From assembly GCF_000214215.1 (NCBI RefSeq), contig NC_015559.1, forward strand, positions 1,909,001 through 1,973,000: 64,000 bases of DNA, given 5' to 3'. Shown piece after piece: positions 45,842 to 54,100 of the stretch. Numbering within the stretch: the stretch's first letter is position 1; each line of letters begins with the position of its first letter. This stretch comes from Marinomonas posidonica IVIA-Po-181 (GTDB lineage: Bacteria; Pseudomonadota; Gammaproteobacteria; Pseudomonadales; Marinomonadaceae). Under the pieces are notes generated by a model. The model saw only the letters and a list, made by a program, of their open reading frames with translations, made no database searches and had not been told where the DNA came from. A program made the translations under genes and the position numbers.

Positions 45842-47173
45842 ATGAAAGACAAAACGGTCATTGATCAAGTAACTCAAGACAACTCTTCTGTCGAGATGGA
45901 TCTCAAGTCTCCATCTGTGAGTCGTCGCGAATTGTTAAAAGGCGCAGCCAAAGCAGGCGTTGCTGCGGGGGCCATTTCAGGCTTCCCTATGATTTGGGCG
46001 CAAAATATAAAAAACGTTACCCTTCGTCAGTTTGGTACAGGCGTGTCTAACCTAAATGCCATTGCCGATAAATGTAAAGAAGACTTAGGCTTTAACTTGC
46101 AACTGACGTCGCTTGATTCAGACAGTGTGACACAGCGTGCCGTAACCCAGCCGAACTCATACGATATTGCCGATATTGAATACTGGATCTGTAAAAAGGT
46201 CTTTCCTTCTGGTGTGATGCAGCCGCTGGACACAAGCAAGTTAAAGAACTTCAGTAAAATTTCCCCCTTGTTTATTAACGGTAAGCTAACGCCAGATTCT
46301 ACTATTGCCCAAGGCACCGCACCTCATACCGTTGGTTTTGTCGAATCAAAAGACTCTAAACGATTCGCCATAGAGCAAACGAACTGGATGACGCTCATCC
46401 CCACTATCTACAACGCCGACACATTGGGAATTCGCCCTGATTTGGTGGGGCGTCCAATCAATACTTGGGCGGACATTATGGATCCTGCGTTTAAAGGCAA
46501 AACCTCGATACTGAATATCCCATCCATTGGCATTATGGATGCGGCCATGATCTGTGAAGCGATGGGAGAAATTAAGTACGCTGATAAAGGCAATATGACA
46601 CGCGAAGAAATAGATAAGACCATCGAAATTTTGATCGCGGCGAAGCAACAAGGACAATTTCGAGCCTTTTGGAAATCCTTCGATGAGTCAGTCAATCTCA
46701 TGGCGTCGGGTGAAGTGGTGATCCAAAGTATGTGGTCACCTGCGGTTGCAGCAGTGCGAAGCCGCGGTATTCAGTGTGCGTATCAGCCTTTAAAAGAAGG
46801 GTATCGAGCTTGGGGTGGGGGGTTAGGTTTGGCGTCTCATTTATCGGGTTTGGAGTTGGAAGCCGCCTATGAATACATTGATTGGTATTTGTCAGGTTGG
46901 GTTGGTGCCTACCTTAACCGTCAAGGTTACTACAGCGCGGCACCTTCAACATCGAAAGGTTATATGACACCGGATGAATGGGGATTTTGGATTGAAGGTA
47001 AACCTGCACAAGGCGCAATTCTAGCTCCCGATGGTAACTTGATGGAAAAAGCAGGTGCCGTGCGTGACGGCGGTTCCTATTGGGATCGTATGGGAGCGGT
47101 TGCCTGTTGGAACTCCGTCATGGACGAAAACAAATACATGGTTAGGAAGTGGAACGAGTTTATCGTTTCTTAA
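45842..47173 (+). CDS. PotD-like ABC binding protein with Tat signal
   Basis: 443 residues. The N-terminus carries a twin-arginine signal, SRRELLKGAAKAGVAAGAIS (Arg28-Arg29), so it is exported folded. The mature chain is a family 1-type extracellular binding protein of the spermidine/putrescine group, with IADIEYWICKKVFPSGVMQPLD, INTWADIMDPAFKGKTSI and DESVNLMASGEVVIQSMW. It is longer than PotD (about 350) because of the extended leader and insertions. The ligand is probably a small charged compound. It lies 22 bases after the ATPase gene. Confidence 0.85.
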   Translation: MKDKTVIDQVTQDNSSVEMDLKSPSVSRRELLKGAAKAGVAAGAISGFPMIWAQNIKNVTLRQFGTGVSNLNAIADKCKEDLGFNLQLTSLDSDSVTQRAVTQPNSYDIADIEYWICKKVFPSGVMQPLDTSKLKNFSKISPLFINGKLTPDSTIAQGTAPHTVGFVESKDSKRFAIEQTNWMTLIPTIYNADTLGIRPDLVGRPINTWADIMDPAFKGKTSILNIPSIGIMDAAMICEAMGEIKYADKGNMTREEIDKTIEILIAAKQQGQFRAFWKSFDESVNLMASGEVVIQSMWSPAVAAVRSRGIQCAYQPLKEGYRAWGGGLGLASHLSGLELEAAYEYIDWYLSGWVGAYLNRQGYYSAAPSTSKGYMTPDEWGFWIEGKPAQGAILAPDGNLMEKAGAVRDGGSYWDRMGAVACWNSVMDENKYMVRKWNEFIVS

Positions 47174-47219
47174 AGGGGAATGAGGATAGGGATATCCTCA
47201 ATTTTATAAGGTAAGTGAA

Positions 47220-48080
47220 TTGACCATGATATTGTCGAGACAAATACACAGTTACTGGCAAGCATTACCGCTGACGCTCATATTGCTTGGTTTTTTAGTG
47301 TTTCCTATTTGCGTTATTTTAGTAGTGAGCTTTTGGGACTATAACGAATATTCATTGATACCGGATTTTATTCTGGAGAATTACGAATTTTTGCTCACCT
47401 CAAACGTGACGTTAAAAGCCTATTTGCAGACGTTCAAGTACGCATTTCTTTCTTGGTTCTTTACCTTTTTGATTGGGTTTACCCTAGCCTACTTTTTAGC
47501 ATTCCATATACGCAGTCAAAAAAACCAGACAATCTTGTTTCTTCTTTGTACCGTGCCCTTTTTTACCTCCAATATCATTCGCATGATTTCGTGGATTCCT
47601 TTATTGGGCCGAAATGGGCTGGTTAACTCAGCCTTACAAACCAGTGGTTTGATTGAACAACCTCTGGATTGGCTACTCTACAGTGACTTTGCCATTGTTT
47701 TGGCCTACATCCATTTGTATACCTTGTTTATGGTGGTTCCTATTTTCAACAGCATGATGCGAATCGACCGCAACCTTGTTGAAGCCGCGTTAGATGCAGG
47801 GGCAGCACCTTGGCAAATTCTGAAGGACATTATTGTACCCTTGTCTAAATCTGGAATTATGGTGGGGAGTATCTTTGTTTTTACACTGGTAATGGGCGAT
47901 TTTATTACCGTAAAAATTATGGGGGGCGGCATAAAAGCGAATGTGGCGACCTTAATTTATAACGAAATTTCGCTGCTTCAATATCCAGCGGCTGCCGCTG
48001 GCGCCATTGTACTTTTGATAACCGTGCTAATGATGCTGATGATTCTATTTAGACTCGTTGATGTACGTAAGGAGCTATAG
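47220..48080 (+). CDS. PotB-like ABC permease
   Basis: 286 residues with about six membrane helices. A TTG start at 47220 has AAGG about eight bases upstream; an ATG two codons later at 47226 is the alternative. SYWQALPLTLILLGFLVFPICVILVVSF is the first helix. The EAA loop NLVEAALDAGAAPWQILKDIIVPLSKSGI (about residues 180-208) docks with the ATPase. The PotB-type central segment NIIRMISWIPLLGRNGLVN is present. It pairs with the next permease. Confidence 0.85.
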   Translation: MTMILSRQIHSYWQALPLTLILLGFLVFPICVILVVSFWDYNEYSLIPDFILENYEFLLTSNVTLKAYLQTFKYAFLSWFFTFLIGFTLAYFLAFHIRSQKNQTILFLLCTVPFFTSNIIRMISWIPLLGRNGLVNSALQTSGLIEQPLDWLLYSDFAIVLAYIHLYTLFMVVPIFNSMMRIDRNLVEAALDAGAAPWQILKDIIVPLSKSGIMVGSIFVFTLVMGDFITVKIMGGGIKANVATLIYNEISLLQYPAAAAGAIVLLITVLMMLMILFRLVDVRKEL

Positions 48081-48081
48081 C

Positions 48082-48900
48082 ATGACTAACAGACCGATGA
48101 GTTTCTATTTTCTTGGGGCGTTTTTTATTCTGTTTGTGTTGTTTCTGTACGGCCCCAATATCACGATTGCAATTTTATCATTTCAGGGTGAAAACGGCGG
48201 ATTGACCTTTCCAATGCGCGGCAGCTCATTACATTGGTATGCTCAACTATTTGAACGTCAAGCGGTTGGGGACTTTTCCAGTGCCCTGTTGCGATCGTTC
48301 GTGTTGGGGGTCATGGTCATGATCTGTACGGTTGTGTTTTCATTGCTTGCAGGTCTAGCATTTCGTAAGCATTTTGTTGGAAGCAGTATGGTGTTTTACC
48401 TCACATTGGCCAGTCTAATATTACCGTCGATTTTGGTTAGCCTAGGGATTGGATTAATGTTTGACCGCTTTGGCTTCACGCCCAATTGGTTTAGCTCTGG
48501 TTTTGGTTCTCACTTGACGTGGACACTGCCGTTCGGTCTGCTCATTATGTTTGCGGTATTTAATCGGTTTAACCCCAGCTATGAAATGGCCTCGGCCGAT
48601 TTAGGGGCAACGAAGTTACAAACCTTTCGTTTCATTCTTTTACCTTTATTAGCGCCTAGTTTGATGGGCATTGGCTTATTTGGATTCACATTAAGCTACG
48701 ACGAATTCGCTCGTACCTTAATGACATCGGGGGCATTAAATACCTTGCCTCTAGAGCTGTTCGCGATGACGACCAATGTGACCTCGCCCGTGCTATATGC
48801 ATTGGGAAGCGTGACGACCTTGGTGTCTCTTTGCGTAATATTACTCACTTTAGTTCTGCTAAAGCAGTTAAACCGAAAACCAAAGCATCAAGGGAAATAA
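48082..48900 (+). CDS. PotC-like ABC permease
   Basis: 272 residues from the ATG at 48082, preceded by AAGGAG eight bases upstream; an ATG at 48058 in the same frame lies within the previous gene and is unlikely. About six membrane helices. The EAA loop is YEMASADLGATKLQTFRFILLPLLAPSLM (about 164-192), and SYDEFARTLMTSG is the PotC-type segment. It follows the PotB-like gene by one base. Confidence 0.87.
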   Translation: MTNRPMSFYFLGAFFILFVLFLYGPNITIAILSFQGENGGLTFPMRGSSLHWYAQLFERQAVGDFSSALLRSFVLGVMVMICTVVFSLLAGLAFRKHFVGSSMVFYLTLASLILPSILVSLGIGLMFDRFGFTPNWFSSGFGSHLTWTLPFGLLIMFAVFNRFNPSYEMASADLGATKLQTFRFILLPLLAPSLMGIGLFGFTLSYDEFARTLMTSGALNTLPLELFAMTTNVTSPVLYALGSVTTLVSLCVILLTLVLLKQLNRKPKHQGK

Positions 48901-48964
48901 CACGTTTCAAAAGCGCAGTGTATTGAGCGAGGCAATGAATGCCCAATATGATAAGGATGAGCCG

Positions 48965-49675
48965 ATGACGATTGCGATTATAAACCCGAATTCATCACAC
49001 TCCATGACTCAACAAATGCAGGCATCCTGTTTGAGTCTCGCACTTCACAATGAAACTCAATGGTATGAGTGCTCAAATAGCCCTGCAAGTATAGAAGGAC
49101 ACAGTGATGGTGCTCAGGCAGCCTATCATTTGCTTGCAAAGATTCGACAACTCGAAAACTCCGATGCTCCCCCGAAAGCCTATGTGATTGCCTGTTTTGA
49201 TGACACAGGATTGGATGCAGCCCGCGAAATAACAGCATCCCCAGTCATTGGTATTGGTGAGGCTGCAATGCATGCGGCAAGCTTTGTCAGTCAGAAATTT
49301 GTCGTCATGACAACGTTAGAGCGATCTGTTGCGATTCTGGAGCACAATCTTACTCACTATGGATTAGTCAATCGCTGTGGTGGTGTATATGCATCGGGCC
49401 TGCCTGTACTGTCTTTGCAAAGTAACCAACAAAGTTACGACCTTGTAAAAAGTGCTGTGAGTAAGGTGCTACAAGAGAACCGAGCAGACGCAATCGTACT
49501 TGGCTGTGGTGGCATGAGTCACTGGGTTGAGCGTTTACAACAGGATATCGGCGTGCCGGTTTTGGACGGTGTTCGTATTGCGATTTCCCTTGCAGACAGT
49601 TTTATCTCACTTAACCTATCAACGAGCAAGGTGGCTGGCTATGCATGGCCGGAAGCGAAACACCAGCAACAATAA
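48965..49675 (+). CDS. Asp/Glu/hydantoin racemase-family protein
   Basis: 236 residues from the ATG at 48965, which has AAGGA eight bases upstream; a TTG at 48923 in frame is less likely. Family blocks are MTIAIINPNSSHSMTQQM, VIACFDDTGLDAAREITASPVIGIGEAA (first Cys near residue 76) and IVLGCGGMSHWVERL (second Cys near 180). The two cysteines act as acid/base pair in aspartate, glutamate and hydantoin (or allantoin) racemases. It is the last gene of the ABC operon, so it probably inverts the imported compound. A hydantoin or ureide substrate is an inference. Confidence 0.82.
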   Translation: MTIAIINPNSSHSMTQQMQASCLSLALHNETQWYECSNSPASIEGHSDGAQAAYHLLAKIRQLENSDAPPKAYVIACFDDTGLDAAREITASPVIGIGEAAMHAASFVSQKFVVMTTLERSVAILEHNLTHYGLVNRCGGVYASGLPVLSLQSNQQSYDLVKSAVSKVLQENRADAIVLGCGGMSHWVERLQQDIGVPVLDGVRIAISLADSFISLNLSTSKVAGYAWPEAKHQQQ

Positions 49676-49857
49676 AAGGGTTCAGACTTATATTAACAAT
49701 CGCATTTATCGTCCATCATTTACGCCATCCTAGCTTGCGTCCGAGTTGACGGTTATTCATCACTTTATGATCAGGTGAATAGGATAATACGCGCCTTTGC
49801 CGTTAGGTAAGATAGGATTTAACTTTGCCCCCAGTTATCGGCTAATAATCACCGCCC

Positions 49858-49897
49858 GCAAAGAGCCATTGCCTAACGATTGGCTATGACTCTTTGC
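49858..49897. terminator. Hairpin between the racemase gene and yehS
   Basis: GCAAAGAG (49858-49865) pairs with CTCTTTGC (49890-49897), and CCA / TGG continues inside. It has no T run on the plus strand and lies in the 250-base convergent gap, so a terminator role is only possible. Confidence 0.4.
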
Positions 49898-49928
49898 TTA
49901 AGTGATACTCTATAAAACTAGAACCGTT

Positions 49929-50396
49929 TTATAATTGGCTAGGACGATATTTACGCTGAAGGCCCTGCAAGAAATTCCGAAGAATTTGGTCTTTGCACTC
50001 TCTATAATGTCTGTTGTCAGGCTTACGAAAAAACGCACTGAGTTCATGCTTGCTTAAATGGAATTCAGCAAGTTTCATAATGTCTAAAATATCTTCCGCT
50101 TTTAGGTTCAAAGCGATACGTAGCTTTTGAAATATAACATTATTACTCAAGGTTTCTTCTAACCTAGGCTGCTCGCCTTCACGCTTACCACGTTTTAAAT
50201 TGATATAACCGTTTAAAAATGCAGCCAACTCTTTGTCGTTCAACTCAACAAAGGAGACATCATCGTCCTTTTTCAACCAGCTGGTGACCTGTTCATCTGT
50301 CACATTAAAATCCGCTAGTGCGAAAATCTCTCTCACGACACTGTCTTTTAAATCAAATGTGTAACGTACGCGGCGTAAAATATCATTGTTATTCAA
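49929..50396 (-). CDS. yehS: DUF1456 protein, YehS-like
   Basis: 155 residues made of two copies of the DUF1456 helical repeat. Copy 1 (about 1-70) has NNDILRRVRYTFDLKDSVVREIF, and copy 2 (about 85-150) has NNVIFQKLRIALNLKAEDILDIM. Each ends in a short aromatic or acidic FL(N/Q)G segment. E. coli YehS has the same layout and no firmly known role. Soluble, cytoplasmic, single gene. Confidence 0.9.
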   Translation of the reverse strand: MNNNDILRRVRYTFDLKDSVVREIFALADFNVTDEQVTSWLKKDDDVSFVELNDKELAAFLNGYINLKRGKREGEQPRLEETLSNNVIFQKLRIALNLKAEDILDIMKLAEFHLSKHELSAFFRKPDNRHYRECKDQILRNFLQGLQRKYRPSQL

Positions 50397-50860
50397 AATG
50401 CTTCCTAGTCTTAGGTAAATCCGGCGTTATCAAGGTGATCACCGGCCGATTTGAATTCTATCAGATTTACACCCTAGTCCCTATTCGTTCCAATGAAGAA
50501 GATAGGCTTAATCCCCTATCTGAACTGAGCTCTTTAGGAGTTATAAAGCAGGAAACACATCTCAAAAAAGCCACTTCATCATACAAAACCGCTCTACGAA
50601 AAAGAAGGACTTATACAGAACAGGTATCTGCTGTTATTTTTTAAAATGAAATTAATCGATTGCAGACAAGATTATTGATTTGGGATAGAGTGATTTTGCT
50701 AATACGTGATTAGTGTCGTAAGAAAAACAATGTTCCTTTTGACAAGGACATAGCTTTTAACGCTTGAGTATCAAGACAGCATCTGACCCCAATTGTTCAG
50801 ATTCTTAGGTATATTTTTAACTGGTTGCCCCCATGCTTTATCAACAGCATCTGACCCATT
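50397..50860. other. Non-coding stretch with repeated CTGACCC relics
   Basis: No gene is supported. ACAGCATCTGACCC occurs at 50776-50789 and again at 50844-50857. Read on the minus strand the first continues as AATTGGGGTCAGATGCTG, a string commonly seen at the ends of REP-associated (Y1) transposase units. A related GGGGTCAGAG string lies at 59925-59937. These look like recombination scars bordering the haemagglutinin locus. Confidence 0.45.
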
Positions 50861-51128
50861 TCATGCGTCCCTTATTACAGTTATTCTCTACAGCATTTCA
50901 CTCGCTTGGTCCGCAGCAACCGCATCGCTAGCATCACCTTAAGCAGTGCTGGCAACAGCAATCGAGGCGGCACCAAGAATGTTAGTGAGAGTTTGTTTTA
51001 GCAGTCAGATCATTTGGAGTACTGCTTCCATACAACCAGTTGGCTAAGGTGGCGGAGTCTGCTGCCGCGAGACCTGCAGTGGTGGCATCATTGCCCTCTT
51101 CTGCAGCCTTAACCTGCTAAATTACTTC
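50861..51128 (-). pseudogene. Decayed VENN-type pre-toxin segment of the adjacent haemagglutinin
   Basis: After the stop of the 51129-56501 gene the minus strand still encodes CdiA-like sequence, broken by frameshifts and stops. One frame gives KAAEEGNDATTAGLAAADSA and then LANWLYGSSTPNDLTAKTN. The next frame gives LTNILGAASIAVASTA, then GDASDAVAADQASEM. In a third frame, AVENN is encoded at 50880-50894. This is the order found in VENN-type CdiA pre-toxin domains. Directly after VENN the sequence runs into the CTGACCC repeat, so the toxin part has been lost. Confidence 0.8.
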
Positions 51129-54100
51129 CTAATCCGTAATGGTTAAGTTTTCAGTATTGATAGTGCTCTTGGTGATATTAATATCATTGCTAGCTTTTCC
51201 ATCGTAATCTAGATCCTGAGATAAATCATTTCCACTAAAATCATAAGAAAGACCGACACCAACGCTGACTTCACTAGAACTGGTATGATTATCCAACTCA
51301 CTTTTACTTAGACTTCCTGTGGTAAGACTATTTAACCCATTGTCTTCACCCCCTTGGGTTGAGGTAATAACGGCCCCCACTAGGTTTGTATGGTTAGCTA
51401 CTTGAATTTGATAGCCTTGATCTCCAGATATAATTCCGCTTTGCTGAGCAACATTCTGAGAATCAGATTCTGCCTTAGATTGAGTATAACTCAAGCCAAT
51501 ATTTGCACCGCTAGAGGCTAGTCCAGCACTCAAATCTATATTTTCACTGCGGCTTTTGCTGCTAACTTTATCTTTGACACTAACAATATTCAATTTATCT
51601 GTATTAATTGATACTTGCTCACCATGTAAAGTCCCTCCCTCGATGTTAAGCTGATCACTGTCACTCACCAATGCCCTAGCTGTTAAGCTGCTGTTTGTAA
51701 ACTTAGTAGACTGCTGTTGTTTTTCACTCTTACTGGTATTAACACTGCCAGAATAAGAGCCGTTATAACCAAAACTAGCTTTTGCGCTCAAACTTTTAGT
51801 TTTAGTATTGGTCTTCTGCTGATGGCTGCTTTCACCTGCTAAGATATTAACTTTATCCGCATCGGCAAGTAAGGTGCCACCTACTGTAACATCAGAGCCT
51901 TGTACGGTAAGTGCCTCCCCTCCTTGCATGTTTGCATTGTTGCCCACCTGTATATTTGAACCATTCCATTGGCTCTCTGTTGAACTGGAGTTAGAAACCG
52001 TTTCTTTACGAGAATATCCAAAATCATAGGTTGCACTACTCGAAGCAACACTCGCAACCGCATTATCAACTGTTTCACCAACAGAATCACCATCACTGTA
52101 AGAAGCGCTAATGCCAAGACTTAAGGTATCTATTTGGGTATTGATTTCTTTTTGTTTCTGAGTGGTGTCTTTACGTCCCGCCACTAAAATACTGGCTGCT
52201 TCAATGTTGGCATTTTGTTGAACTCTAGCATCACTAGCAATTACAACCACTTGTTCATTAGCCTTAACATTTAAATCCCCTACATTTAACGAAGAGCCCG
52301 TCCAAATATCAGAGGTCTTTTTTGAGGTGTTCGCTTGTTTTACAATGGAGCTTTCTAGCTTAAGCTCGAGATCATGACTGCCTTTTTGTTCTGAATTTTC
52401 ACCTTTGACATACGCTTTGAGGCTATCTTTTATATTATCGGAAACATTGGAACTTCCCTCACCAGACATCACAGTTGTAGTACTGTTTGACTCTGTCACT
52501 ATGGTTTGTTCTTTAGCTGCGTCAATGGTGACATCGTTCGCTTGTAAATTAGCAGTACCTCTTGTAGTTAAACCAGCAGCAACTAAACTAATGTTATCTT
52601 GTGCAGTGATGTCCAAATCATTAGATGTTAAATTCGATTTTTCATGTGTTATTGAGTCTGTTTGTTTAGAATGTGACTCGCCTATTTTTATTTGAACACC
52701 ATCACCTCCTGCAATAGAGGCAACAGCCGAACCGACAATAGCGACCCCCTTCGAAATGTCTTTAAATACTCCACGATAGCTTGATGAAGATGACTCCCAT
52801 TCACTGTTTTGCAAAGCTTGTGTGGACACAGTAACATTACCGGCTTGTTTTCCGTCGGCATTGACATATTGCCCTTGAGCATTTTGAGCCACCGACTCAG
52901 TACCAATGGATAAGGTGTCATTGGCCGCTAATGTCGCCCCTTCCAAGGTGATATTACTGCCGCTGTTCATGCTGACGTCTCCACCACCGATGAGCTCGCT
53001 GGTCATCGCAGTTTGTTTGACCGAACCTTGGTCTTTGGTTTTAACTTTAATGGTGCCTTTTTTCTGCTGTTGATAACGGTTGGACGTTTGATTGACGGCA
53101 CTCAGCAGTTGAATGTCGTCACCCGCTTGCAAGCTGATGTCACCTTCGGTAATAGCTTTGGAACCAGACAACACCAGCTCGTTCCCGGTGGCGATGCTTA
53201 TGTTCCCAGCGGAAGCGAGATTGGTGCCTTGGTTGGTCAGACTCTCAGAACTCGTGGTTGTGGTAGAACGTTTAGAACCAAAAATACCAGACTTTTTCTT
53301 CTTCACTTGCTCATAGGATGAGTTGCGCGCCGTCTCCGTGGCCAACACCACATCGCCACCTGCGACTAATGCAATGCCCTCATCACCACTCAAGTTAGAG
53401 CCTTTGGAGGTGATGTTGTTCTGACTCACCAGGGTCAAAGCACCACCGGCCTTCAAATCCGTGCCGATGATGCTTTCATTATGACCGCGTTTTTCAGTGG
53501 AGTTACCACCACCGCCCACAAAGCTGTGGTTATCCTTAGTGTCTTTTACTGCCTGTAAATCAATGTTGTCAGCGGATAAGGTCAGATCTTCTTGCGCATT
53601 CAGCTGAGCGCCTTCACTGGTAAAGGTATTACCCGCGCTGAGTTGAATGTTTGTTGCAGATAAAGAACTTACTTTTTGCTCTGTATTGGATTCATTGAAG
53701 TAACTTCCTGCTTTATTATTGTTGGTGACTTCAAGACTAGCAGCTGTAATATCATTACCAGCCTTAGCCAAGAACTGATTATCCGCCTTCACCTCACTGC
53801 CGATTAAGTTAATATTATTACCCGCAACTAGCTTGACATTTCCACCTTGAAGCGAAGCAGTTTCCCCAACAAGAGTTTGACTACTTGAGAAAATACCAGA
53901 TTTGTTTTTAATTTCTTGACTTCGGGTTTGACTAGTAATGCTACCACCTGCAACCAAACTTAGAGTATCGCTAGCCTGTATACTACCAGAATTATTTATG
54001 TCTCCAGACGAGATTAATGAAGCTTCCTCACCAGCACTCATATCACCACTGTTAGTAAGACTGTCGCCACTTATAGACAAGTCTGATTTGGCCACAACCG

